Assembly: GCA_013398295.1 (NCBI GenBank)
Contig: VZSF01006858.1
Coordinates: forward strand, 868,819 to 932,818
Direction: 5' to 3'
Origin: Chionis minor
Taxonomy: Eukaryota; Chordata; Aves; Charadriiformes; Chionididae
DNA: 64,000 nucleotides
In this document: piece after piece, positions 1-12,839 of the stretch
Numbering within the stretch: the first letter of the stretch is position 1
How the letters are laid out: every line of letters begins with the position of its first letter
Made by a program: the position numbers and the translations under genes
The notes under the pieces: generated by a model
The model's input: only the letters and a program-made list of their open reading frames with translations
Database searches by the model: none
What the model was told of the DNA's origin: nothing

Positions 1-1267
1 AATATGAAAACATGGTGATGCAAGCAGATCAGAAGCAAGTATGTCATTCAATCCTGAAAAAGCACAGATAAGTGCATATTACAGATGAGAAACATTATTT
101 TCAACTTTAAGATTTTCTCTCAAATTCAGGACACACTCTATAGTGGTACTGAAGTGACACAAGGAATAATGCCCTGTTAAGCCTATTGTTACTGTGGTGC
201 AGTTTCTCTTGATATAAAATGCTGTTGCAAAACCAGAGAAATAGACAGCAGAAGACATTCTCCTAGACAAAATTCCAGCGGCAGAAGCCACCCAAAGTAG
301 CTGCCCTTCCCAGAACCACTCATTCCAACACAGCAAAGGAAGAGAGTCCATACAGCTGGAAGGACAAGTCTCTCAAAAGTGAGACCTGACTTCTGCGGTT
401 GGTTAGGGGTTTTTTATTGGTTGGTTGTCTTTTTTATTGTTTTGGGGAGCAGTTTTAGGGGTTTTCTGTTAAGACTGTTTGTGTCATTTTTTAAAAAATA
501 TTTTCTGAAACACCCTGAAATGATCTGTGAATGCTGTTTTAGAAAGACTGACTTATCTCACAAACTTAATACCCAAAAAGACAGGGAAGAAGCATTGGCT
601 GATTTAATTCCAAGACCAAAAAAAACCTCCTGACATTTATTTGGCTTTCTGCAAAATCTTTGGAAGTGCAGATAAAGTGAAGACCTTCCCTCCTCCCTAC
701 TTTGGGGGAGGGGGATGTTACTACACAAGAGAAACAATACTGACTGCTTTTTACAAAGCACCCATTGCTCCCTTGCATGAGTATACAACACCACTATGTC
801 GTTAACTGTAGACAGCAGAAAATAAAGGGTGACTCTACTCAAAGTATCCAAAATCTTCATGACAAAGCTTTAAAATGGACCAAGATGAAAGACAATTAAT
901 AATACCCTTTCACAGCATATGCACACAGGGCAGTGAATCCTAGTCTCTCAATGCGCCTTTAAAGGATAAAATATTAAGTTTGTTAATCTTTTCAAAGTAC
1001 TTCCTCCTGCAATGTTAAGCAAGCTTTTTGTTTGTCTTGCTTTTTGTTTTAAACAGGTTTATGCAAGCTCCATTTAGACATTGATGAAGACAGGCAATTA
1101 ATTCCAATTCTTATTGCTCCGCTCAAGTTGCAATGGAAGTCCAGGTAGGCCAGAGTCCCTTGCCACAGATTTCTACTACACAACACACAGATTCTGTTCA
1201 CTCATATCCTTATGTGGTTTGAGCAAAAGTAGTGTGCATTAGACTGCTCTGACCACCAGACCATGTT

Positions 1268-1406
1268 CTGAGGATGTGACTAGTATGAGGAGCCCTCTCA
1301 ATTCAAAATATCAGCACCTATGCTGCTGATATTCCTGAAATTCTCCTGTTCAAGTGAAATTTGCATATGCTTAATTTGTTCCAGAATACTGAGACAGTCA
1401 CATCCT
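1268..1406. repeat. Nested inverted repeats
   Basis: Outer arms AGGATGTGACT (1271-1281) and AGTCACATCCT (1396-1406) are exact reverse complements. Between them AATATCAGCA (1307-1316) and TGCTGATATT (1324-1333) form a second perfect 10-bp stem with a 7-nt loop. No known family recognised. Confidence 0.5.
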
Positions 1407-3850
1407 GAGAGCACGTAGCTGAACTACTATTCATTCATCTCAACAGAACAGCCTGGCACCTGCGATATTCTACTTTGACTGCAAAAAACCACAATAGTTA
1501 CAAATTTTCATTGCGGTGCACTTGTGTGACAAAAGGAAGAAACATAGTGGAATGTAACCCAAATGATTCAGCACGAACTTTGGTTTTACTTACACTATTG
1601 TTCTGTCCTGCAGGGGAAAAAAATAAGAAAGGCGAGGGAAAGGATGAAGTTTTCTTCACGTACTCTGAAGCAGGTGCATAAAGCTTCCTAAAGATACCTC
1701 TTATCTAATTGATATCCAGATACTTGCTTCTACCAAGCAGTTAGTTGTAGGGGCATAATCCACAAGTATGTTTCTTAACCCCTTTCTGAATCGCTGCAAT
1801 GGTTGACCTAGTTTCCATTTATTATCGCCTTGTGTTTTGTGTTGCCATTCACATCAGTGCTAGCTGGTTGTAATGCAGTGCTCTGCAAGTGCATCTTTTG
1901 CCAAACCTAAGAATAGCCTTATAGTCTCCCTAAAAAAACACACAAAAATGGAATCTCTTAAACAGTTTAGGATTACGTATATATAGTAGTACATCACAGG
2001 CAGATGTCTATCTGGAACTAGGGTTTTTTCTGAAGAGGTCTCTGAAGTCAGCACTTTTCCTTTGGTAGCAGGAACAGCTTTTATTTCCTCCACTGTCTTA
2101 CTGAAACTCCCATGAATCAACAGGGGGAGGTGGGGCACGGGGAAGAACCTCTCCAATTTTGCCATAATTGCTATAAATTGACCAGACTGAATGTACAATC
2201 AAGCATGTGCTTTGTACACAATGCAATCTTCTTAACTGAGTTCTCACAGACAAAAATTAACTATTTCATCCAAACCTTTGAACACTGTCAAACAGTTGAT
2301 AACTTTTAACGAGGGTATGTCCACTTGTACATCTGCCTAGTTACAGACTGATGATCAGGCTGCATGTTGTTTAAAAGGTATAGTACAAAAAGGACTAGGA
2401 AAGTCAGCATGTCGTTTGCTAAAGAAGGAATGGCGGAGTATTGTAGTCTGAAAGACGTAACATGCAGGAAGTCATTTAAAGCTCTACACACATGGTTCTA
2501 GTTTGAACTCTTGCATCTTTAAGTAATTTGCTAGTATTTTTACAAATAAGAACACTTCTATCAAACAGCCTTCCTCCATCTCAGAGTTAACACAAAAAGA
2601 TTTAGGTATACTCGCATTGCTTTTTAGTATATTTTCTTATGCAGCGCAGTGGTATTTTCCATATGGAAACCCCGAGTCTGAAACAATACTCAATTATCAT
2701 AATCTACTAAGACCTGTATTCCAAAACATTTTAGAAGTGGTTTTGGATTACTTCTTAGCTGGCAGCCTCCTACCAGCCCAAGTAGTAAGGAGTTGCAAAA
2801 CCACAGCTGGAAAAATGAAGTTACAGAGTGCAATGCTGCCATCTGCTGAAAATTGGTTGTCTTAATGGCCTAGTTACTATTTCCAGAGATGCAGTTAGAG
2901 GCTTTTGAATATTCAATGCTATTTAGACCTATTTAATCTGAGCAATTTGAGAGAGTAACAAATATTTTTGGATCAAGCATCTGTGCATCCAGATACAAAG
3001 TCAACAGTAGTCAAGTACAGTAGCTCTACTTCCCTCTAATGGGATAGACACCCAACGCTTGGAAATGACCCATATGCTTCCGTGTGTTGCACACAACACA
3101 GCACTGCAGCCCTTGCAGAAGGTTCCCCCTGTCAGCAGCAGGCCCCAAAAGTAAGGCTTCATGCATAGTGGCAACAAGTGTCATGCAATAGGACACCCAA
3201 GCCTGCAGGTTCCTCTGGCCATGTACAAACAAAAGCTACACATTAGGGTGGACACCATCCCCTCCAGCAGCTTGGGCTGGTTTTCCAGCTACCAGGGCTG
3301 CACTCAAGAGTGGTAGACATGTTGGAAAACTTAAGAGTCCATATTTTTAATTGTTTTTTATTTCCCCACATCGAGTCATGGAATAATGAGTTGTCCTCTC
3401 TTAAGTGATGGATATGACCTGCTGTAATTGCCAAAATTCATATCGAATTTGCCAAGAGGCAACATTTTTCATCTGTGGGCCAAACCAAAGTTATTCGCCT
3501 AGCAAAAGCCACTAAAAAAAAGGAACTCATATGAAAACACCACAATGTCATTTTCACTGTGACCTAGATTAGCTGCGGTAACTAAATATAGGTATGCATA
3601 CAGAGCTCTCATAGTACGGTCTATCTTGCACAATCATTACTCACAAAGCAGCCTGACACTCATGCCATGTCCTCTACTCTCTGATTGGCGCTTCTCAGAT
3701 AAATAAGACTGAAGAGTTCATCCTAATACAACACTTAAAGCGCACGCCAGATCTTTTTGTTCCCATTTCACCAGTATAAATGTGAAATAACTCAGCTGAG
3801 TGAACACGGACCTCAGTTTCTATCAGTGTACAAAAAAAGGCAAGAATGTG

Positions 3851-3877
3851 AGCCACGCACGTGAGTCATGCGTGGCT
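3851..3877. repeat. 9-bp inverted repeat with E-box and AP-1 site in the loop
   Basis: AGCCACGCA (3851-3859) and TGCGTGGCT (3869-3877) are perfect arms around a 9-nt loop. The sequence between and overlapping them contains the E-box CACGTG (3858-3863) and the AP-1 core TGAGTCA (3862-3868), overlapping by two bases. Confidence 0.5.
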
Positions 3878-4221
3878 TTACCAGATACAGATGCTTAGCA
3901 GTAAAAGCCCAAGTTGTCTATGCCTTGCACTGAAGTAAACAAGAAGAGGATACCACTACTGTATTAGAACAGTAGTTGATAAGCACTTATTAGTAAGCAA
4001 TCTAATGGGTAACACTGAAGAAATAGCTCTCTTCTACATACAAGAGAACAAACTAATCAAATGACAACTGTTACACAGCCTGCATCTTTGTTACCATCTC
4101 ATTTCTTCAATAAAATTCCATTAGGGGTAAAAAAAAAATAAAAATCAGACTCGATCATATCATCTAGTTTGGTGCAACTCCACAGTAATTATGATAGATT
4201 CATGCTGCATCACTTACATTG

Positions 4222-5358
4222 ATAAAAGGAAACTGATGTCATCTACCTGGACTTGTGCAAAGCATTTGACACCGTCCTGCCTGACATCACAGTCTCTAGA
4301 TTGGAGAGACATGGATTTGATGGACGTACAACTCAGTGGATAAGAACTGGCTGGATTGCTGCACCCAAAGAGTTGTGATCAACAGCTCGATGTCCAAGTG
4401 GAAACCAGTGACAAGTGGCATTCCTCAGGGGTTGGTACTAGGTCCGGTGCTGTTTATCATCTTTGTTGGTGACATGGACAGTAGGATTGAGTGCACCCTC
4501 AGCAAGTTTGCTGATGACACCAAGCTGTGTGGAGCAGTCAACACGCCGGGGGAGAGGGATGCCATCCAGAGGGACCTGGACAGGCTTGAGAGGTGCACTC
4601 GTGCAAACCTTGTGAAGTTTGACAGTGCTAAGTGCAAGGTCCTCCACGTGGGTCAGAGCAAACCCAAGCATAAATACAGGCTGGGTGGAGAACGGATTGA
4701 GAGCAGCCCTGAGGAGAAGGACTTGAGGGTGTTGGTTGATGAGAAGCTCATCATGAGACAGCAATATATGCTTGCAGCCCAGAAAGCCAACCACATCCTG
4801 GGCTGCATCAAAAGAAGCAACCAGCAGGTCGATGGGGGCAACTCTACCCCTCTTCTGAGACTCCACCTCGAATACTGTGTCCAGCTCTGGAGTCCTCAGA
4901 ACAAGAAGGATGTGGAGCTGGTCCAGAGGGCCACGAAGATGATCAGAGGGCTAGAGCACCTCTGCTGTGAGATAGGCTCAGAGAGTTGGCGTTACTCAGC
5001 CTGGAGAAGAGAAGGCTCCAGAGAGCCTTTCAGTATTTAAAGGGGGCCTACAGCAAGGATGGGGACTCTTTATAAGAGAGTGTAGAGATAGGACATGGGG
5101 TAATCATTTTAAACTGAAACAGGGTAGATTTAGATTAGATATCGGGAAGAAATTCTTTACTGCAAGGGTGGTGAGACACTGAAACAGGTTGCCCAGAGAA
5201 GTTGTGAATGCCCCACCCCTCCAAGTATTCAAGGCCAGGTTGAATGGGGCTTTGAGCAACCTGGTCTTGTGGAAGGTGTCCCTGCCCACAGCAGGGTGGT
5301 TAGAACAAGGTGATCTTTACGGTCCCTTTCCAACTCTAACCATTCTACAGTTCTGTGA
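4222..5358 (+). mobile_element. CR1 LINE, 5'-truncated copy 1
   Basis: Non-LTR retrotransposon fragment, sense on +. It holds part of the reverse-transcriptase domain ([11 protein letters not shown] near 4241-4273, then GIPQG and FADD), the ORF2 C-terminus, and the CR1 3' UTR. It ends in degenerate copies of the CR1 octamer tail (ATTCTACAG, TTCTGTGA) at 5342-5358. The 5' boundary is approximate. 5' truncation is usual for CR1. Confidence 0.93.
4235..5040 (+). pseudogene. CR1 reverse-transcriptase (ORF2) remnant
   Basis: Decayed fragment of the CR1 ORF2 polyprotein. The first part (from 4235) and the main open part (4336-5038) are in different frames, so there is a frameshift near 4337-4350. 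The open part keeps GIPQG (about 4417-4431) and the catalytic FADD motif (about 4507-4518). A further frame break near 4960-5000 replaces the normal [17 protein letters not shown] end with unrelated residues before the stop. It lacks the endonuclease domain and the N-terminal half of the RT, so it cannot be active. Confidence 0.9.
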
Positions 5359-8300
5359 ATTTACTGGGGGATTCCAGAAGCATTTTACTGGACTTCATTC
5401 CAAGCATAAATTCGTAAGTGCTCCATTGATGTCTGTCAGTTGCTTATGTATCACATACCAAGAAATACTATCAACTATGTATTTCAAGGCAGTTTTAGTT
5501 CTAGCAGTAGCACAAAGGAAAGGCAAGAAAGCCTTTGCTGAGAGATTAAAATACTCACCCTTAGCTTCATTTTCTTACAGGATGAAGGCGGCCAAATTTT
5601 AGGAAAAAAATTAAATGTAAAAAAATTAGATGTAGTAAACTGCCATTTTGCATTTAAGTTGATAATTTTTGAACACTGCATTAGTTAACACAGACACGAG
5701 ATGCCAAGAGTTTATCAGGAAAACAAGACACAAACAGAATGTGTGGGAAACACAGTCACAGCGACACTAAGCTACAGCAAAGACTTACTTACTCAGAGTA
5801 GCTCATAAATACCCACTCAGTAAAGAATGAGCAAGAAGCATTTTTGCTAGGTCAACACTCATGTTTACAATTCCAAGCCAAGGAAACAGTAAAGACATTT
5901 GATTACACAAGAGACAAAAACAGGGGTTTTTTTTTGTTCACAGTGCAATGGGCAACACAAGCTTGAAGTTGGAGCCACCAGTGCTACAGGACAAAGTTTC
6001 TTAGGTCTGAAGCCACCTCAAAGTTCCTTGCAGACCATCAGCATGGTTAGACTGATGCATGGTAACGTGAACTGACCACTAACTAGAACTTCATGGACCA
6101 CGAACGTCAAGGAAACATCTGCCCTATTAAATCGGATGGTCACATGAGATACAAATGCAGGATGTACAGCATACAAGGAACTGCAACATTAGAATGCAGA
6201 GCCAAGCTCTCCGAGGATTTCAGTGGGTGCAGTTCCACTAACAGTGCCTTTGGGGTTTGGTTTTTTGTTTGTTTTGTTTTAAAACCTCCCACAGAAGCCA
6301 AGCCAGATGGCTAAATGCTGCTAATACTTCTTCAGGATTATTTATTGAGTGGGACAGCTAGGACCAGCACTTTCATAACTTGTAATCACTACCATTTTTT
6401 TCCCCCCACTTTGTCTGTATCACTTGTAATTTGCTATCAGGATATGGCTTGTTAGTCTCCAATGTGTATTGTTCACATCTACTCTAAGATTATTACTTAG
6501 CCAATGCAAGTACAATTGACTTTAAATGTGTTGTTCTTATTTCAACTGTATCCAAACCACAGTTGTTATTGGAAACTTCTGGTCTAAGTTACTTTCCAAA
6601 TTGACCCTTAAACTCCACTTTCTTATATTGTCCAGCAGTCATTTAATGGAGTAAGCTAGAGAAATTTTCACCCCATTATCCCATGGATTAGCTTCCAGAG
6701 AAAACAAGCAACTTAATAAGTAGAAATATTCCATATAAAAATTAAAGACAGTCCAATTTGTATTTCAAACCAGCATTCACTGGGGACATCAAGGAAGTGT
6801 AGTTTTCTAGTTATCCCACTGCACAAAGAAGCAATATTGAAGCAACAGCTCACCATGGGTCACACCTGATCAAAGCTGCTAGCCATCCTCCTCAACTCCT
6901 GGCTCCACAGAAGTCACACACCAGTAATGCCCCTCCCTGTTGTGAAAAGCCTGGTACACATTAAGCCAAGGCAATCTAACCTCCAAGAGCAACTAAAAGA
7001 TGCCCAAGCTAGAGAAGTCACTGTGCTAATGGTTCATTCTGCTATTCGCCTTAATTTGCGCCTCACTTCTTTAAGGGACCTATTGATTTCTGAAGGTCCT
7101 CATTCCAATGAAGCAAACAGAAGCCAGATCACTCAACCACACTGCTAGCCAAACACAGCTGTTGGGACTACCTTGGTTCTGTTTTTCACCAGAACAGAAA
7201 AACATTATGATACCAAATCACATGCAAGAACACTGGTTAGGTGGCTGCCTATGTATGGAGTAGGAGACAAGCACTGCCTTATGGCAGCAGCCAAAACTAT
7301 TTAAGTGCTAAACAAAATGCAAAGTGAAAGATGAGAAAAACAATCTAGCATAAAGAAGTTCTCTCCTTCTACTGCATGATGCACCTAGCCCAGTGACCAC
7401 AAAAAAAAAAAAGTCCTCAAGTCACAGACATTTATTAGATCATCTACCAAAGCAGCATTATGCTGATTATATCCTCCAACCCAGCAGCCGCAGAACAGAA
7501 AGTCCCCTCCAAAATGCTGCCTGCCAAGCGCAGCAGTCTTCACACCATTTACTGGTCAGCACACACATGTACATACAAAGGAGATGATTATGCCCTTCTG
7601 ATTTCAGGTGTCATCCAGGAGGATCATTTCCACAGTTTTAGCTGTGGATGTTCCAAACTCCCGCTGTTCTTCCCAGCAATTGTATTTTGTGGTCCTACTT
7701 CAGTCTGCTTTACTATGTATGCACAAGCAGGAGGCCTCTCTTTGGCCTGAAATTATTTACCCTATAATTTGTGCTTCTGTTTTCAACTAGCATTTACTGC
7801 TGAATCATGCCAAAAATCACACATACTGAATAGTGCAGTGGGTCATACTTTAAAGCCCCATGAATTTCCTGGTTTCCTTGCAGCCAGACATAAGCTTCCC
7901 ATTACTTTGGGCCAACCTTTATCCTCTTATGGAACATGAAGCAAGTCCACTGACATCCATGAAAATTCACCCATTTGTATTATACATTAATACTACATTT
8001 CAAAAGCAGTCACCTCAATCTTGATTCCTTGACAGTTTGGCTTTTACTTTCAGAGGTATTCAGATGACAGAGGCTACTCCTGCAAGAATGCTTCAAATCC
8101 ACCACATTTGCAGTAAGTGGTCTGTTTGCTAGACACCCTTTACAACATCCATCCCCATGCTTAGAAGCAGGTAGACAAACATCAGTATCAGGCAGGCAGC
8201 CCTAAACAGCTCTGAAAATTTGGCCAAGTGTTGCAAGAATCCTGTCAAAGGGCTACGGTTATTAGGAACCTAAAAATAACGAGTCAAGTACCCTAATTCT

Positions 8301-9193
8301 CTATTAAAAAAATCTGCCTTCAAATGCAAAGACACACCATAGTATCACCAGTGATACAGAAGTCTCCAACTCCAGAAAAAAAATGGATTTTTTCAAAGAT
8401 ACTATATGTTAAAAACTTAAGAACACAGCCACACCAAACATTTCCTTTATCATAATAAATAGCAGTAAGTGTTTTTTTGGCTAGATTACACTGCAGACAC
8501 AGAATAGCTAAATGAGAATGACAGACACAATCAGATACACCCATCAGTCACAGCAGTATTTCAAACAGATGTAGGCTAGCGCAGGCCTTGCAAGAAGTTC
8601 TGTATTAGCAGTCAAAGTTTCACAGCTATTAGGGACTTAAATACATATGCAGACACCTGTAAATCTCAATAGATCTGAATGTAGGCATTTTCTGACATTG
8701 ATTTCAATGGGACACAGCCACCAAGCTTAATTGACTTTGCAAGCCTTCAAGAAGGAACAAGCACTCCTGAGGTGTTAGGGCTGGATCCAACAAAGGACTT
8801 GGCCACAGAGTTGGCCCAAACTGCTGCCACCCTACAGCCATCCACATCCATGCAGCCCCTTCTGAGCCACACTGGGAAGGGCAACACCTCCTCCCACTCC
8901 ACAGGAACACAGTTTGCAGCTGCACTGGGACCAGGTGACTCGTATGGACCTCATGTTGCAGCGTGAAACCCTAAGTGCACTTGAGCAAAGTGCTGTCCAT
9001 TGAGACTGAGCCTCTCCATGAGGGGGAAGGTGGGGCAGAAGCAAGGTCAATAGAGAGACAGGGGCAGCAAAGCCCAGAGCATGCAAAAAAGTAACTCCCC
9101 AAGCCTGGATTTGGGCACTTAATACAGAGGCACCCCCCACTCACCTTGGCTGAAAGTACCCTTCAATCCAGCATCATTTTCCTTTTTTCACTT

Positions 9194-9224
9194 TTAAGAC
9201 ATTTTCATAATGTCTTAATGTCTT
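9194..9224. repeat. 10-bp inverted repeat with an extra half-site
   Basis: TTAAGACATT (9194-9203) and AATGTCTTAA (9209-9218) are perfect arms with a 5-nt loop. A further AATGTCTT copy follows at 9217-9224. Function unknown; AT-rich intergenic context. Confidence 0.5.
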
Positions 9225-10420
9225 CATAAGCTTGCTGCAACGATGCATGAGTTTTTGCAAAAGTGACAGAGCTGTTTTCCAGGATGTGGCTCACTGACAA
9301 AGCTTTATAAGTTTGCATTATTAACAGCTTTTTAACACTAAATGGCCTTCATACATGCTGGCACAAGTCTGATGTGACTTTCCTTAAAGACAGATGTATA
9401 TCCTTCTTTAAATTCTTCCTTTAAACAGCATATAAATAGTGCTTGAAATTAAGACGTATAGTTAATCAACTCTGAACCCCATTTCAATGGATAGAATACA
9501 TGGAAAATAAATGCAAGCAGTGAAGTCAACTGACTCTGAGACGTTGCAAATAATTTTGGATGTTTATGTTTATGATTAAGCTGACAGCCCCTCTTCACAA
9601 AACTAGAAAACCATCTAGGTTACACCATATAGGCACATGGCCTGCAGCACAATTGCCTCTAAAAAATTTTATACAGTCTTTTCAGAAGACAAATGTTTAA
9701 AAATTATTGCTTTACCCTCCCCCACAATCTTCATATGTATAACTTCATAGTAAAATTTCTAGAAGTATTTCTTAGCACTACCATAAATCTGTATAGCCAT
9801 GTATAAAGAGCTCTCAACTAAAACAGGCAGTACAGGCTCAATTGCCTCTGTCAAGGGAGCATCCCTCCTCCAAAATTTTTAATTACAGACTCTCTGATTA
9901 TTCTCTGCCATTTCAGCCACTTCCCCAGCTTGTTCTTTCTCTGGGTCTGGTTTAGTTTGTTTTGCTGTATTTTGAGACTTTTCCAAGGTTTCAAATATTT
10001 AGGGTTCACCAAAACTATTTGAAGAAACCAAGAGTCTTTTTCCACCTTAAAAGCAGAGCCTAACACAGCAAACTCAGCATAAGCAAGAAAATTCAGTGGG
10101 CACAAAATCCAGTACTGATTGTCCATTTCCTTCCTTTTCCAAACCAGAAAGCTGAGCTCTCTAGCCCTCCCAACACCAACTTCAATCCCTAGAGAGGCCA
10201 AGGGGTCTCTTGTATTGCCACACTAAAGTAACCACTCAAAACACACAGAGAAGAAAAACCTGCCTCTTGAGATCACTCTTTGCTCAAGCAAAATGTACAG
10301 GCCAATTCACTTTCTACAGCAACTTCATCTTAGTTTGCGTTGACTGGCTAATGCTTACTCATTTGGTTTTCACTGACCTAGGCAGGACATTCACATTAAC
10401 TATCACCAGAGAAGCTGATT

Positions 10421-10680
10421 ACTTTTTGTTTCCTCCTCCTTTCTTTTCTTTCTCTCCCTCTCCTTTCTTTTCTTGTTCTCTCCTTGTAAATCCACTTTCC
10501 TGGTTTCAGAGAGCAACGTACAAATCCTTTCTCTTTCTGACCTTGCTTTTCTATTGATCTTAAAAGTTCTTCTCACTTCTCCTCCTTCTGTCAGCCTGTA
10601 TGAGCCCAACTATCCCCTTCATTTTCAGCCCTTCTCTTCACCAAGGAAGTTTCCATGTGACCATCTGCCCCCCCCCCCCC
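10421..10680. repeat. Pyrimidine-rich low-complexity tract ending in poly-C
   Basis: The + strand is dominated by C and T from about 10421 to 10500, with further CT-rich stretches. It closes with thirteen consecutive C at 10668-10680. The open frames across it are composition artefacts. Confidence 0.8.
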
Positions 10681-12839
10681 GCCATTATCTTTCCTCTCAC
10701 AAAAGCAGCATATTTCTATTTGGTTTAAAAGAGTCCTTCCCCACGATTTTCAAGCACCTACATCTTGTTCCTCTCCCAGCTGCTGCTTCCAAGCTTAATA
10801 CCTTCACATAGCATGGGCACCCTCAGTGGGAAACAGCTGCCTAGACTTCAGGCTACATTGCACAAAAGCCTCTAACACCAGCTACTCTTTAAAAAATTTG
10901 TTCAAGAGAATCTAAGCTGGGCCTGCTATGGTGGCACCTTGACTCAGTACTGAATTCATACTGACTTAAAAAACACGTTACACCTCAACCATCTCTGGTA
11001 CTCAACACAACTAATCGGTAGTTTTCAATTTCAGAAAGGTCCTCAAGATGTTACATACAAAGAGGTGAGAGGGGGAAACACAAACCAAAACCCAAACGCA
11101 TCTATACCTCCAGCGGACTTTGTTTTCTAAGCAACTCTTGGAATTTTTGCCTGTTGTTCTCTGCTGTGCACAGCAGAGCATTTGGCAAGTGATTTCTATT
11201 TTTAGGATGTCTGGGAATGCTTTGCTTTGGTTTTTCTTTTTCTCTTTGTGGGACCACAGTGCCATCTATTGGAAAAGTTATGAAGAGCAGACGCTTATCG
11301 GCTGTTTACTATTTGTAAAGTCTAGACTAAAAATATTTATTACCTCGGTTTAAAAACAACTAGGTGGGCCAAGTCTTTATCGTAGGCTTTTATACATACT
11401 TGTTAGGGCATGCAAGCCCCAATATTATGGAAACTTCCAGACTGATACGTTCAAAGAAACTCAAGTTAAACAAACGCTTAAGAGCCTCAAAACCACCAAA
11501 TGCCAGAAAAAAAAGTTGCCAAATGTCAGGAAGGGCTATCCTCCATAAGCCTGTCTTTCCTTCTCCTAGATCCTGCATCTGCCATTCCCGCAGGACTCCC
11601 TGTTTAAGCAAGACCATATAGGTGGAAACACAAGGCCTGCTTCCTAATTTGATGACTATTAATTCTCCAAGATCAGGCAATAGATAGATCTTTGTAAATT
11701 CTCCTTCCAGCAATAAGCAACGCACATGTAGAGTTTCTCTGTGTGTATAAGCAAGCCCTCTTTCTTTCCACAGGCTCTGGGAACTCAGACCAGCCAGAAT
11801 AAGCCTGTGTAGTACACATGGGCTGTATTCAACATTAAACAAAGAGCAACACAAATTTTAAGAAGAGGGACTTTTTTAAAACAGACCCTGGAAGGATTTT
11901 AGAGGCGTTAGGGAGACACAGGCCTGCAGACATGCGAGCCGCACCAGGCAAATTAACACAGAAATAAAGAACATGGTGTAGGCTAGAAGAGGCAGGCCCC
12001 TAGATAAACATGGCAGCATGGAAGACTCACCATGGGGAAAACCCTTCTTCCCGAGGGCGCTTCCAGCAGCATCTGCAGCCTGTCCAAGCCCTTCGCCAGC
12101 TGAGGGCCGCCCGCAGGCTGAGACCGCCTCCTGGGAGGACAGCAGTGAACACCAACCGGTGCTCCGAGGGAGGACAGCAAGCTCTGGCAGCTGGTTTTAA
12201 AATGGCAAACAAGGCACAGGTGAACCACGTTATTAATTAGGGAAGAGGCAAAGAGGGGGGAGGGGGGGTTACCTCTCTCCAGGTCATGTTGGCACAGCTG
12301 ACACTTTCACAGCACTCACACACAGGTGTTTTCTAAATAGGTAATCCGAGGATATTAATGATTTAGAAAATAAGATAGCACTCACACACAGACATTGGGA
12401 GCTCTCCCATAACGGTGTAAAGGTATCTTTACACATACGTTTATCAGTATACCTACATACATAAATATACACGTTATCTATAAGGCACTGCCAACTAGCG
12501 TTAAAGCATTAAACAACAACTCAGGACCAAAAAGCCCAGCAACAGAACACCTTAGTGTAAAAACCCCCATGTACTTTCTTTTCATATGCCTGTAAGGCAC
12601 CTAATTTTCAGGGAAAAGTTGCAAAACCAAGCAACAGCCCAGGGCACTCCATGCTTCACCCTGTCAGAGCTGGCAAGGCCAGAGCGGCGGCGCCATGTCA
12701 GCCCCAGCTGGGCGCCACACGAGGACAGGCTCCTCCCACACCCTGCAGAAACCCCTCCGAGGCCCAAACCTCGTCCCCCTCCCCGGACATGGCTGCTCCC
12801 TGCCACAGCCCCCCAGGGAAGGAAATAAAACAGACTCAT

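Larger units (their letters stand above)
1..4221. other. Intergenic, no gene recognised
   Basis: AT-rich DNA with frequent stops in all frames. Apart from the nested inverted repeats near 1300 and the E-box/AP-1 hairpin at 3851 I see no repeat family, RNA gene or exon. The short open frames here show no familiar protein. Confidence 0.7.
5359..12839. other. Intergenic, no gene recognised
   Basis: AT-rich with modestly GC-richer islets at about 8760-9140, 12010-12200 and 12620-12830. Contains the inverted repeat at 9194 and the pyrimidine tract at 10421-10680. The open frames (longest 154 codons, minus strand 11390-11854) match no protein I know. Confidence 0.65.

Noticed and set aside
4438..4866. 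142-codon minus-strand open frame
   Set aside because: Exact antisense of the CR1 reverse-transcriptase remnant.
11390..11854. 154-codon minus-strand open frame
   Set aside because: No recognisable domain, no splice or codon evidence, and competing frames on the other strand; likely chance.
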